Position numbers and translations under genes: made by a program
Origin: Paulownia fortunei
Lineage: Eukaryota; Streptophyta; Magnoliopsida; Lamiales; Paulowniaceae
Assembly (NCBI GenBank): GCA_019321725.1
Contig: CM033121.1
Coordinates: 12,028,001-12,092,000, forward strand
DNA: 64,000 nucleotides
Direction: 5' to 3'
Shown: piece by piece, positions 34,439 through 46,278 of the stretch
Layout: every line of letters starts with the position of its first letter
Position numbering within the stretch: position 1 is the stretch's first letter
Notes under the pieces: generated by a model
Databases searched by the model: none
Told to the model about the DNA's origin: nothing
The model's input: only the letters and a program-made list of their open reading frames with translations

Positions 34439-35283
34439 ATTGGAAAGTGGATGTGGAGATTCTTAAGGAATCCAACTCTCTTTGGTACAAGTCATCAAGA
34501 GTAAGTATGCCCTACATCATAATCATTGGGATGCCTTGGCAGGTTCAAGTGCCTCTTATTATAGTTCTTGAAAATTATTATATTCTTCCATTTTACCTCT
34601 AATTGTGTATGAACTAGGTGGACCTAAAGAAATGAAAGTTACAAGAACAAGGAGCGCCTGTGTAAAAAGGGGAGATTCCAACTAAATGATGGAGAAGCTA
34701 GTGGCGTGATTCTTAGATTACAGAGTCAGGACTATTGATCTTCAGGAAATTTCACCAGTAATTCTTTCTTTCTTTATTTTGCTTGCTCCCCATCCCCTTA
34801 ACCTTTTCTTGTATTTCTACTCATTTGGAAAGTAAAGGTGTCATCCAAGATTAAAAGCTTTCATTTAGTCATTAGTTCATGAGAGGCTAAAACACCAATA
34901 ATTTGTTACAAATGAGGAGACCTTATAAGGTACTTTACCTATAGGGTGTGTGCAATGTGTAAAAATTGCAATTAGAATCTTGGTCATCTATTTTTTCTTT
35001 GTCCACTTGCAAAGGTACTTTGGGAGAGATTTTTTGAGTTATTAAATAGTATTGCTGAAGTTCCATCTTTAATAAATAAGATCTTTTTGATATGATATAT
35101 AGGGGTCTGAGGAAGTGAAGAAATTAAGATGTTGTGAAGATGAGTTGTTTTTGCTATGACTTGGTGTATCTAGGTAGAAAGGAATGCACGTATCTTAATA
35201 TTTCTTCACAAATAGTTTTATTTGGCAGAGATGCATGTATCTTAATATTGCCTCACTAATAGTTTCATTTGGCAGAAAGTTAT
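34439..35283 (+). pseudogene. 3' end of an L1-type LINE (RT tail and zf-RVT domain)
   Basis: In shifting frames it reads GKWMWRFL, SLWYK, then VIKSKYALHHNHWDAL at 34440-34545, the post-RT segment of plant L1 elements. At about 34945-35100 come CKNCN, LGHLFFLCPLAKVLWERFF and INKIFL, matching the zf-RVT zinc-binding domain, and at about 35160-35205 TWCI and VERNARILIF, the usual C-terminal motif. Plant LINE ORF2 ends this way. A 47-bp duplication lies at 35184-35277. No poly(A) tail or target duplication is seen before element C starts. Confidence 0.75.
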
Positions 35284-35651
35284 TGATGGGACATGGCCCA
35301 ATGCTCAAGTCCAATAAAATAACTCAAATAAGCCCATCAAGATGATTCATTACAATAGGCTTATAGGGATGACATGGTCCATGTACCACTGAGCACTAGA
35401 TAATAACTCTCCTATAGAAATCTATAAATACCCCATTTTACTACTTTTCTAAGGTACGTAATTCATTTTGCTTTTCTTATAGTCTAAATTCTTTGCTCTA
35501 AAGTTATCATTCTCGCTGGTTCTGACTTGAGCAATGGAGGATTTACGCTAGGACAACCTCGCCACCCCAAATGACTTGTTATGACGCAAGTAGCTACCCA
35601 ACTTGTAGCAAAGGTCCAGCTTGGGAATCAAAAAATCGAGGTGATACAACA
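35284..35651 (+). repeat. 5' LTR of Tat-type element C (368 bp)
   Basis: It starts TGATGGGACATGGCCC and ends GATACAACA, seven bases before the primer site. A TATA-like CTATAAATACCCC lies at about 35421. No matching 3' LTR was found downstream before R3 at 41514. Confidence 0.75.
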
Positions 35652-35658
35652 TCATTTT

Positions 35659-35675
35659 TGGCGCCATAGTGGGAA
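35659..35675 (+). other. Primer binding site of element C
   Basis: TGGCGCCATAGTGGGAA, close to the TGGCGCCGTCTGTGGGAA-type site seen in Tat/Retand-like gypsy elements. It supports the clade and the LTR end at 35651. Confidence 0.8.
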
Positions 35676-35679
35676 GCTA

Positions 35680-37300
35680 TTGCCTAAACACTGAGGATGC
35701 AGACCAAATCCAAAATTGGTTGAGAAGCTAGTGCCTAGGGTGCACCATATATAGGGGATGTCAATATAAATAGGGTAGACTAGCACCCCCCGTCACCTCC
35801 CAGGCGTGATCAGTAGTAGCAGCCCCAACTTGCTGATCCTGCTTAACAAACTGTGCGGTAGATCATATAGGAGGCTCTTAAAACTATGATAGAAGATGCC
35901 ACAGCTAGAGCTATAGCTCAAGTAGTAGCTCAGTATGCTGCGAACCAATGCAAAGAAAAGCACTCTCTGACTCATCGAAGTTAGGATTCCACTCTAACAC
36001 CTGAGAGGACAGGGCCGAGGCATAAAAGGACTAGAGATGAAAGATGAGGCACTCATATAGATGCAAATAGTTGGGCTTCACCTCTCATTGCAAGCATAAG
36101 GCCATGACCGAGGCTAGAAAAGACTAGAGATGAAGGAGTAGGCACCCATGCAGATGCAATCAATCGGGCTTCACCTCCCATTGCAAACATGACACATAAG
36201 GAAGATGTGAGAGGAATGCCCAATATGCCACTAACTCTCCCATCTGGCTCACAAGGACTCATAGTAAAATACCTCATACTTGTAGTTGTGCCACCAAAGT
36301 GAAGCCCATTCTCTACTGTAATTCTAGTTGAGCCTTTGCCAATAGGAATCAAGGTTGTGAACCTTGCTGAGTTCAATGGGACAAGTAACCCCCAGGAACA
36401 ACTGGTCAAATTTTAAACAAAAGCAGAACTCTATGATTTGAGTGATGCGGTATTCTGTAAGATTTTTCATACTATGCTCACCAAGCGTGCTCTATCTTGG
36501 TTTAACCAATTTCCCACTGGTAGTATAACCAGCTTTGAGTAGCTAACGAAGAGGTTCTTACATTAGTTTTCCATTAAGCACAAGTATCCCAAGACCACAG
36601 GTTATCTATTCATTGTAACACAATGAGAAAGGAAACCACTCCAAGATTATGTTATGTACTTTGTGGAAGCAGTGCATGAGGTCCCCCATATCAACCATGA
36701 GTTGCTAGCAGGGATAATGCCGTATAATCAAAATCATGGGAGGTTCAAAGAATCTATAGCTAGAAAGCTACCTACCACCCTAGAAGAATTGCTAGCTATA
36801 GTTGAACAATATATCAAAATTGAGGAAAGCATAAGTACACCAGTAAAGAGAAAACATCTAAAAGAAAAAAGACCCATAGGAAGAAAGAAGAAGGAGAGGC
36901 GATATCTTTCTCTACCCGAATATAATAATTATGCCCCTCTCAAAGCTAGATTGTCAGAGATACTGGTCATGGTGGAGCAGAGAGGCTTAATTCAGCTGCC
37001 TCGTCCTATAAAAGAGAGCTCTGAATGGAAATTTTTTGATAGGTATTGCCGATTCCATCAAGATAGAGGATATATAATTGAAGAGTGCAATCATTTGCGC
37101 AATGAGATTGAGAAACTAATTTGAAGAGGATGCTTAACTGAATTTGTGGACAAATTTAGAGATGGACGTCATAACTATAGGCAGCCTGACACACCAAAGC
37201 CAAGAGACCTACCTCAAGGTAAAGCAATTGGAAGTAAGAAGTGAGATCATGAAGATGATAACCTTCCGACAGTAGGAGTGATTGGTGTCATCTCTAGAGG
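35680..37300 (+). pseudogene. gag relic of Tat-type element C
   Basis: The leader and N-terminal part (35680-36400) is broken and contains a 93-bp tandem duplication (36010-36195). A degraded capsid core follows. The 156-codon open stretch 36654-37124 reads YFVEAVHEVPHINHELLAG, FKESIARKLPTTLEELLAI, YAPLKARLSEILVMVEQRG, then KFFDRYCRFHQDRGYIIEE and CNHLRNEIEKLI. The CRFH...C zinc-binding remnant and 'L...IE.LI' ending are typical of Tat/Retand gag. Stops lie on both sides. Confidence 0.8.
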
Positions 37301-37764
37301 CCCTACGAGTGAGAATTCCCAAAATGCAAGAAAGGTTATGTTACGTGCTGCTGGAGGAGCACATTTTCATCTTGGCCACTTGATAGGATAAATCTATAAT
37401 GTGCATACTCCAGAAGAAGATATTACTTTCACTGAGTTGGATCTGGATGGGTCAGAAGGCACCCATAATGTTGCCTTAGTCATGTCAGTGACAATGTCAA
37501 ATTTTTGGGTTAAGAAGATCTTGGTTGATAGCAGTAGTTAAGCTGACATCATATGTTATGACGCTTTCATGCAATTAGGGATTGACAATGCACAACTTAG
37601 CAAAGTCAACACTCCACTCACTGAATTCATTGAAAAAGTTATAGAAACATTGGGAGAAATCTCTCTCCCAATTTCATTAGGATCTTTTCCTATGAGGGTG
37701 ATGAAGATGGTTAAGATTTTATCAAGGCCCCCTCCACTTATAACATGATTTTGGGTAGGCCAAG
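37301..37764 (+). pseudogene. Protease relic of element C
   Basis: The frame at about 37495-37600 reads VKKILVDSSS, a stop, then ADIICYDAFMQLG. In the active site, Asp-Ser-Gly-Ser is expected and Asp-Ser-Ser-Ser is found. FPMRVMKMV and YNMILGRP-like pieces at about 37690-37760 mark the end of the protease fold. It sits between gag and the RT linker, as expected for a gypsy element. Confidence 0.7.
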
Positions 37765-38700
37765 ATGTCTAGGGAGTGTTACACCAACACTTTACACAAA
37801 GCTAACAATCAATTAAGGCATCAAGAAGAAGGTAGTACCACCATAGACAAAAGGAAACAAAAAGTTGAGCATTCTCTAGAAGATAGGCTATTTTCTGATA
37901 CAAAAACCGAATCAAAGAAAAGAAAGCTTGACAAAATAAGGTTTGAGGTGATTGAGGAGCTCAAGATCAGTAAGCTTGTCCCTGGCAATGCATCAAAGGT
38001 GATGTGAATTGGCACTATACTCGATCAAGTTGTTGAGAGAAGTCTAGTTGATTTTCTTAGGGAAAATGATAAGTTTTTGCATGGGGAATGGATGACTTGC
38101 TTGGTATCCCCCCAGAAGTGATAGTCCACCACCTTAATGTTAGATCTATTGCTACAAAGAAATGCCTTTGAGTTTAAAGAATGTTGGATCTACCTATTAG
38201 AGGCTCGTTAATAAGACGTTTGAAAATCAAATTAGCAGAAATATGGAGGTGTATATCAACAACATGCTCGTCAAAATTGGGCAAGCCACGGATCATGTAG
38301 GAGATCTACATGAGTGCTTTAATGTATTGAATTCCTACAGCTTCTAGCTTAATCCTAGCCAAGTGTGCTTTTGGAGTACAGGGCGGAAAGTTTTTAGGAT
38401 ATATAATTTTTGAAAAAGGGATTGAGGCGCATCCTAAAAAGATAAGAGCCATCTTGGACATGTCTCCACTTCGATCGATAAAGAATTCTAATAGTTGTCT
38501 AGGTGGTTAGCAGCCTTGAACCAATTTATCTCGATATCAACTAATGAGGGCCCTCCTTTCTTCAAGATGCTTTGAGAAGAAAAGAGTTTCAAGTCGACCA
38601 AGACATGCCAGCAAGCTTTTGAAGATTTAAGAAAATACTTAGTTTCACCACTCTTGTTGATCAAGCCCAAGACTGGAGAGACATTGCTCATTTATTGGCA
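37765..38700 (+). pseudogene. RT relic of element C with most of the N-terminal half deleted and a mutated catalytic box
   Basis: The linker (37765-38007, KKRKLDKIRFEVIEELKIS) leads to GIPPEVIVHHLNV at about 38105-38145, the usual entry to RT. The fingers and first palm segment are then missing. The sequence resumes with NKTFENQISRNMEVYINNML at 38215-38270. The YVDD box is YINN (38252-38263), so both catalytic aspartates are Asn. HVGDLHECFNVLNSYSF and a damaged thumb/connection region follow. Both Asp-to-Asn changes are G-to-A following C, consistent with CpG deamination. The element cannot have been active in this form. Confidence 0.8.
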
Positions 38701-39429
38701 GCTAATAAAGAGGCAGTGAGCACAGTCTTGGTTCGTGATGTAGCGCAAGATCATCATCCCATTTATTACGTGACCCGAACTTTGCATGGAGTTGAGAAGA
38801 GATATCCTAGCATTGAGAAGTTAGCTTTGGTTCTCATCACCGCAGCTAGAAAGCTGTGCCCTTATTTACAATCTCACCCGATAATAGTATTAACAAACCA
38901 GCTGCTCAAACAAGTGCTATCTAATCCCAAGACTTCAAGCAGAATAGTGAAATAGACCATTGAACTTAGTGAACATGGTCTTGAATTTCGACCCAGACCA
39001 AAATTAAGGCACAAGTCCTAGAATATTTGTTGATTGAAAAGGAGGCTGAAGAGCCATCTAACTCGACCCCTACATACTTTCTATGTTGAAGATTCACCCA
39101 CCTCAATAGGAAATAGGGTCGGGATTTTGTTGGAAAATCCCCAAGGAGATAAGTTTGAATACGTTATTAAGTTTGAGTTCTCGACGTCCAATAATGAAGT
39201 TGAGTACAAAGCCCTCCTAAATGGAGTTAAGTTATCTCTCTCAGCTGGAGCGAGGAAGCTTGTAATACATAGTGACACCCAATTAGTAGTCAATCAAGTA
39301 AGAGGCCCATACGATGCCAAGGAAGAGAAAATGGTTAAGTATTTTGACTTAACGAAAGATTTGCTCACCAGACTAGAAAAGCACGAGATGAAAGAAGTCT
39401 CGCGAATAGAGAATATTATTGTTGACTAA
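38701..39429 (+). pseudogene. Two RNase H regions of element C (classical remnant and Tat-type second RNase H)
   Basis: 38695-38955 reads ANKEAVSTVLVRDV, then PIYYVTRTLHGVEKRYPSIE and KLALVLITAARKL, which is the classical RNase H that follows RT. After a short break, 39034-39429 is a second RNase H of the archaeal-like type that marks the Tat lineage: TFYVEDSPTS, where the catalytic Asp-Gly is Glu-Asp; STSNNEVEYKALLNGVKLSL, keeping the Glu; LVIHSDTQLVVNQVRGPYDA, keeping the Asp; and ENIIVD with a stop before LAKLASS. The 131-codon open frame is one of the better-kept parts. Confidence 0.8.
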
Positions 39430-40780
39430 TTGGCTAAACTTGCAAGTTCCATAACGAGCATCAAGAGTAGGAGAATCACCTTCCTCACTTTAAGTAAAGC
39501 TGAAGTTGATGGAGAAGGATTGCAAATTTTGTATACTGAAGAAGAGAAACCTAATTGGGAAGATGAGATAGTCAAGTATTTTACAATGGGTGAGTTACCA
39601 TCGACACCAAAGGATGTGTGTAAGCTGAGGATGTGAACATCTCGCTTCTGAATCATTGATGGTGAACTCTACAAGTGTGGATATTCTCAACCATACTTGA
39701 AATGCCTCACCCCACCAAAGCATACTATATGCTCCGAGAGATCCATGAAGTGTTTTGTGGCAATCATCTACAAGGAAAATCTTTGGTTGCAAAAGTGCTC
39801 AAACAAGGTTATTTCTGGATAATAATGCTCAAAGATTCAAAGGAAATAGTACTATGCTGCCATTCTTGCCAGGAGCATGCTAACGTTCAGTATTAACCTG
39901 CAGTACTTTGCAAATATTGGAGAGTCCATGCCAATTTGCTCAATAGGGCATCAACATAGTAGGACCATTCCCTCTTGCTACTGGCTAAAGAAATTTCTTA
40001 ATAGTAGCTGTGAATTACTTCACAAAGAGGGTAAAGGCCGAGCCTCTAGAGAAGATAATAGAGAAAGAAGCTATCAAGTTTATATGGAGGAATACTGTAT
40101 GTAGGTTTGGAATCCCATAAGCCCTTGTGTTTGATAATGACACTCAATTCCAAGGAGCTTGAATTTGAGAATGCTGCAACAATTTTTCCATTAAGCAATT
40201 TTTCACTTCAGTAGGAAATCCTCAAGCTAATAGGCAAACTGAAGTAACAAATCGCACTATCTTACAACACTTTAAGACAAAACTTAGAGCCACCAAGGGA
40301 TCTTGGGTGGATAAGCTCCCCAGCGTACTTTGGGCATATTGGACCACCCCACAAACCTCAACTAGAGAGTCACCATTCAACATAACATATGACGCGAAAG
40401 TGATAGCTCTAGTAGAGATAGACGAGCCTTCTTGGAGGGTGATGCAATACTCCTCTAAACTTAATGATAATGCACTTTAGGTGAACCTTGACCTTGTGGA
40501 AAGACTTAGGGAGAAAACATCTTCACATACGGTAATGTACAAAGCAAGAATGGTAAGAGCTTATAATCACAGAGTATGCCGCAGAACCTTTCTAGTTAGC
40601 AACTTTGTGTTGCGAAAGGCAGATGTCACTCGCCAATTACGGAATCTTGACCCCAAGTGAGAAGGACCCTATAAAGTGGTAAAAGTAGTCAATACTGGAG
40701 CATACCGCTTACAACATTTAGATGGTAAAGACGTGCCACATGCTTGGAATATGGCCAATCTAAACAAGTATTACCAATGA
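39430..40780 (+). pseudogene. Integrase relic of element C
   Basis: The zinc-binding domain lies at about 39650-39895 in two frames (LRMWTSRF region, IDGELYKCGYSQPYLKCLTPP, then REIHEVFCGNHLQGKSLVAK and CCHSCQEHANVQY). In the core, ALVFDNDTQFQGA keeps the second Asp at about 40115-40160 and NPQANRQTEVTN keeps the Glu at about 40220. The first Asp region at about 39945-39970 is disrupted by frameshifts. KGSWVDKLPSVLWAYW, SPFNITYD, PSWRVMQYSSKLN, RMVRAYNHRV and GAYRLQHLDGKDVPHAWN follow in one long damaged frame, ending NLNKYYQ and a stop at 40779, the natural pol terminus of this lineage. Confidence 0.85.
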
Positions 40781-41513
40781 GCATTTAATAAGATACTTTA
40801 GTTTATTTCAAAAAAATTGTCTCGTTCGCCCTTGAGGGATCATTTCAAGATTACATGTTTAAATTGTTAAAAGACAGCTTCAACTCTCTAGGTAATGATA
40901 GTTCTTAATGAAATACCCTACCATTTACTAGTCAAATTATTTACAAATGAATTATAATGAAATCTTCCTTTTTATTTACTTATGATGTGATTATATAATT
41001 TTTGTACTCAATAGAATGCTTATATGACAAGGACCCAGAAGTTTGGTGAGATTACCTTGAGGTCACAAATGAGCCTGGCCAGTTCAACCCATAATCCCAC
41101 AGTTTGACTTACTTTGAGGTTTGAAGGCATAAAGTGTCCCGAGATAACCCCTCATCCCTTGAGGCTAGCTTATGACTAGCTCCAAATGACTAAGTGGGAC
41201 CCTCTCGAGATGAAATACTCTAATATATGTTATGACGAGATTCATAGCATGAGCATATAATAAGATAAAAATATAAAGCTAGGCAGAGTGAAGAAAAGAA
41301 CATAAAATACTTCAAGTTCCATCAAAGCAATAGAAACACATTATAGGCAACAAGAAAAGTCTAAACAGCGATATTAAAACATCAAAAGCAGCTAAGTTTG
41401 AAGATTGAATATAAAAGAGCATACATGCCAAACTGTTGAAGAAACAAAAGACATCCTACATACTAGAGCAAAGTATGAGATTACTCTTCTAAAAGGTGCT
41501 AAGGAGCATCAAC
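40781..41513 (+). mobile_element. 3' non-coding interior of element C
   Basis: It follows the natural stop of pol and has no coding frame. No polypurine tract or 3' LTR was identified, and repeat R3 begins at 41514. Either R3 replaced the 3' end or it was lost by deletion. Confidence 0.5.
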
Positions 41514-42952
41514 TATTAGAGTAGTACCTGATGCACCAATTAGATTGGGCGTCTTTTACTCTTGTATATTGTTAATAATCTTTTTCAAACATATTAATTA
41601 AAGGTATCTTCTTTATCTTATGCTTTACATTTATTTTCTGTACATTAGATAAAGTCCCTAGACTAAATTTAGCTACGGGGTATGGTCACGCATATGATGG
41701 CAATCCTGGAACATACCTCTATGGCATTGGTCTAAAACTAGTTTCGAGTTAAGGACTTTTTGAGACGAAACATCAAATAGCCCAATAAGACCCATGCATA
41801 CGATGCATGCTCGATTGAAAAGGATATCTCATTCTATAAGCATCAGTGTAGTGACGCTAGTACATGTATGCGGGTGTTTGTTAGAGAACAAGTACACTGA
41901 ACAGGCCTACTGGAGATTCTTAGTTAGAGATATCGTCTGCCGAAATAAGAATCTCCTCATTACGATAGGACACAATTAGTCCTCGGCTTGAGGCACCATA
42001 GTGGCCTTATGTATGCCCTACCTCATTTTGATATATCTTTTGATTACATGACAATCGCAAAGAGGATATGTTGGATGTTGCGCTGACAAGTATGGAGGTT
42101 AATGAGTGGCCAACATAGAATCCATCACTTGTTTAGAACAAGTAAATCTCCTATGTTTTCAAAGTTCATGACTCTAAGATCTTGGCCAATGCAAGATGAA
42201 TATTCATCATGAGTCATCGAAACATGAAATAGAATCATAGTTATTGAGTTATTTAGGATTTAGACTTATAATCCATACCATAGATGCAATTAGGAGATTA
42301 GATGATGGAAGGACCTTACATATATGGTACTTATAATTGAAATAGGTTCGCTTACTATTTCACCTAAGACTACGAACCATGATACACTAGCTAGGTATTT
42401 TCCAAGTGAATTAATTAATTAGATTAATTATTTGGAACAATTGTTATTCATAAGTTGCAAACATTGCAAGTCCACTGCTAGCTAAGTTGTGAACCTAAAG
42501 GGTCACACACAAATTAGAATGGAGCATTTCTAATCTAGGAATTAATCCAAGTGGTTAGATTCAATTAATTAACAGAGATTAATTTATTAGGGCCTTAAAT
42601 TAATTCAATTAATTGAATTAATTATTCAATTAAGTAATGAAATTATTTAATTAGACCTAATAAGATTAGAAAATCCAATTGGAGTGAAATAATTAATTGA
42701 TTGGATCAATTATTTGAATTTAGGTAAAATTAATTAATTGAATTAATTAATGGACTTTGTGAAAGTCCAAGCCTAAAATCAAGGTGGCTCATTAATAGAG
42801 GCCCACTTTAATTATTGGAAGAAAAAATATAAATAAGATAATATGATTTTCTTATTTCTTATCTCATGAAGATATGAAAAGATATGAGATATCTATCTTG
42901 ATTGTATTCGAATAGTCCAAGACAATCAATAGCAGAAAGAGAGGGCTAATTT
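41514..42952 (+). repeat. Repeat R3: third copy of the LTR-like R family, cut by element A
   Basis: It starts TATTAGAGTAGTACC, where R1 and R2 have TGTTAGAG. It then follows R2 through TTAGATAAAGTCCCTAGA, the 'catgcatacgatgcatgc' block, GTTAGAGAACAAGTACA, TTGAGGCACCATAGTGGCC and the AATTAATT-rich part. It ends at 42952 before the TATA and leader-like part, because the LTR of element A begins there. Confidence 0.7.
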
Positions 42953-45221
42953 TGTAATGCCCAATTTTCTCATACATAACCAATAATAAGCATCTTGCAT
43001 GAATATGCATCTAATCAATATGTATTATCAGATTATGGCATACAAATAGTATGATTGCACGAACATGAATAATTGTTACTATATGCTTCAATTATGCCTT
43101 AACATGCATTAGTTCATGAAAAATGAGATCAAACTTTTGTTTCTTGATATAACATATTCCTTAAGTGCCTTTTTGCAATGAAACGTTCGGTATCTCGATT
43201 AAGAAAGATTGATGTGTTGAATGACCATAAAATGACTTATTTGTATTACTCCATACTAGTTACATGATAAAGTGATTAATTACCTAAATATTTGCTTGAA
43301 ATATGTTATATTTGGCTAAAAACTAAAAGTATGCAAAATAGGGCAAATTGATTTGTAGGTTGACTAGGTTGCATGAAATCATTTTAAACTATATTGGATT
43401 TGATTATAACACCAAATCATCAATTTTTATCACCTCCCTAGCCCATAAATGTGGCTTCTGGCATGAGAAGACACCATGCATGATGCAACCAATCATCACC
43501 CTTCACTTATCTCTCTTTGAAATGTCAAACAAGTAATTTTTAGCTATATTTTCTTGTGGAAGCTCCTCAAAAATGACCTGCCTTCTTCTCCAATGTTTCT
43601 CCCAAGTTTCTACACTCTCTTACTCACAAAAATTAAATTCAAATCCATAGAAATCCATAGAACACAAACTAGAACAAGTTTCCACCCTTTTAAGCTTGAA
43701 AACCTTTGATTTTGAAGCTTAATTCCAATTTAATCTAGGTATATTCTTTTTCAATGTTTGTTATGATGAATTTATAGAATCTTGGATGATTACATGTTTT
43801 AGTATATTTTTGTATGAATGAAAACACAAGTGGGATAGACTTGAAGCCAAAACCAAGCTAGTTAAACTAGTTTTTAGCAAAATTGATAGTCTAGTGAAAT
43901 ATGCTCAATTTACTTGTTTCTATTGATTTTGTAATGCTTATATTGTGTTTGAAAGTGACTACAAATGATTTTGAACAGTAATAATTAGGTTGCTTAATTG
44001 AAGGTTAGAATCAATTTAAGTTAGAATAGAGTTTAAGTCATGTTAATTTGGATTATGTTCAAGTTTTGTGGGATGCCCTAATAATTATGTTTGAATTATT
44101 AGTTATTTAATGTGTGCCCTAATGTTTAATGACTTGAATTAGTAGTAAAATATGGATTATGCATTGTTTTTGAGGTCATGTAATTGATATGGAATTGTTT
44201 ATAAATGATTTGAAAAGTGTACATGATTTTAATTAGAATATATTATGTAATTTATTAAAATGATATTGAAAGGTACATGATTTGATTATGTTAGGCCTTT
44301 ACAACATCCTATCTTCCAAAGAGATTGACCTTTTCACTTAGCTTAAAGTGGACTTGAGGTAAGTTGAAACTTTCATTTGCTGCATCACAAGAATCATATA
44401 ATGTTGTTCATGTTTCAATGTGATTGTCATTATTTGTCAAGTGATGTAATGTTTTATGGATTCATGGTTCATGAAGCATGATACTACGAAGAGTATAATG
44501 AGGTTTTTGAAAAGGAAGTATGATACTTGATTGATGGTCGGGTAGACAAGAAATGCGGGAGGGATCGGCGGACCCAACAAATGGTGGTAAATACCTGAGT
44601 TGAAAACCGATATAGGAAAGCCACAATAAATGAGACAGAAACCGCTAATACCTGAGGTTGCAAGACCAAGTATGGAAACCATGTAGTATTTCTCTTATTG
44701 GCCAATCATTATGAACAGGTTCCGAAAACCACGGTCTATCGTTATTAGTTTGCTACCACACTTCAAGGGCCCTAAAGAACGATTTATGAATGAAAGTTAT
44801 TAAATTGAATAATGTATTTAATCTTTTATATGATTTGCATGTACGTTAGATTATTAGATTCATGTGATGTAGGTGGAAATGTATAAGTTTAGAGGTTGAC
44901 TGAGTTCTAGAGTGGCCGGACAAAGATTTGTCCATATGCCATGCTTCGAGCTATTTTGTATCTTATTTTGAAAACTCTATTTTATTTTTAAATAAGTCGC
45001 TCAGTTGTGGTTTTGTAAACAAATATACTCAGCTTTGATTTATGTATATGTTGTGTTTAAAATGAAATGAAATAACAAATGAATTCAAGTTCTTTTCTCT
45101 TATAGCCAATGAGGGGAACTTTTATTAAAACTATAACTCTAGTATTGATGAAAAGTTAACACTTCTTGACTTAACTGTATTAGCTTGTTTAGGTTATATA
45201 GTTAAGTTAAGGGGTGTTACA
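42953..45221 (+). repeat. 5' LTR of Tekay/Del-type element A (2,269 bp)
   Basis: It runs from TGTAATGCCC to GGGGTGTTACA with a primer site six bases further on. It is a near full-length match, in reverse, to 1034-3297 and 48661-50956. It includes the internal 60-bp duplication (about 44590-44680) and a GGACAAAGATTTGTCC inverted repeat at about 44917. Open frames inside the LTR recur in all copies and are not genes. Confidence 0.9.
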
Positions 45222-45226
45222 GTTTG

Positions 45227-45240
45227 TGGTATCAGAGTGG
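45227..45240 (+). other. Primer binding site of element A
   Basis: TGGTATCAGAGTGG, a near-consensus initiator-Met tRNA site, five bases after the LTR end. It is the best-kept primer site in the window. Confidence 0.85.
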
Positions 45241-45388
45241 AGGTTTAGTCATTCTTGAAGACAGAAGAAAGCATATGAACACATCCTAGCTGGGAAACTC
45301 GATCAACTATATGTTTATCTACTTTTATGTTTACTTAATTAGATTTTATTTTATGTTATTGTCATGATTATGCGGTTATTATTGGCTA

Positions 45389-46270
45389 ATGAATGAAATG
45401 AGATTGGGAAATGCATATCAGGTCACTACACCAAAAAGGAAGACAATGGATGATCATGAGGGTAATCATAGTGTGGTCAATAATTTGACTGATCTCATTC
45501 AACAACAAACTAGAATGCATGGTGAACAGATACAACAATTGCTAGATATGCAACAAAGAAGGCAAGAACAAAATCAGTGGCTTCCTCCACCACAAGCTCG
45601 ATAGGATACTTCACAAGCTATGTATGAGAAATTTAGAAAGATGGAACCTGTTAATTTTAATGGTGGGTCTGATCCCATGGTTGCAGAGGAATAGGTGAAA
45701 TCTACATTATCTCTGACTATATATGAATTGATGATGCTGAGAATATACTCTGTGCAATTTTCTTGTTGAAAAAGAATGCTAGAACCTGGTGGGAAAGAGC
45801 TAAGCTTGCAGTGAATATGGAAGAACTAACTTGGGAGAGGTTTAAAACAATCTTGTATGATAAGTATTTCACTAGAGATGCTAGGTCGCTCAAAGTAAAA
45901 GAATTCTTGGAGTTAAAATAAGGAGGGATGTCTGTATGTGATTATGTGAGAAAATTTGAAGAGGGTTGTAAGTATGCGCCATACATCACCCGAGACAATA
46001 ATGAGAAGATGGATCATTTCTTGAGGGGCCTTAAGAGAATGTCTTCAGCAACAGAATTTAGGGAACTGGTTGAAAAGGCTTTGATGGCTGACTTAGATGA
46101 GAGAGATTGAGAAATTCCATCAACAAAAGAAGCAAGTATTCACTCCAAGAAATCTGAACCAGTGGAAGAAAAGAGAGCAAAAATCAAACTAAGGGAATGA
46201 AAAGCGTCCTAGAGTTGGGCAGACTTCTACTACAGTTGAAAGGTCTAAATGTGCTAAGTGTGGAAGAATC
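45389..46270 (+). pseudogene. gag relic of element A, 5' of the hAT-like insertion
   Basis: It starts [12 protein letters not shown] at 45389 and continues as a Gln-rich segment ([20 protein letters not shown]), then capsid landmarks [62 protein letters not shown] and [18 protein letters not shown]. Stops include TAG at 45692-45694 and TAA at 45919-45921, both shared with A'. Private damage includes a deletion of about eight codons after FLRGL at about 46030 (NPEIR-type segment missing). The zinc-knuckle region (CAKCGR) is split by the hAT-like element at 46279. Confidence 0.85.
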
Positions 46271-46278
46271 ATTTTGGG
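46271..46278 (+). other. Left 8-bp target duplication of the hAT-like element
   Basis: ATTTTGGG, with its partner GTTTTGGG at 47318-47325 (one mismatch). The uninterrupted site in element B at about 54371-54378 reads ATTTTGGG once. Confidence 0.8.

Noticed and set aside
45692..45921. Programmed read-through of the shared gag stops
   Set aside because: Two separate stops of different types in the middle of the capsid domain, with sense codons at the same places in B, fit decay in a source copy better than a recoding signal.
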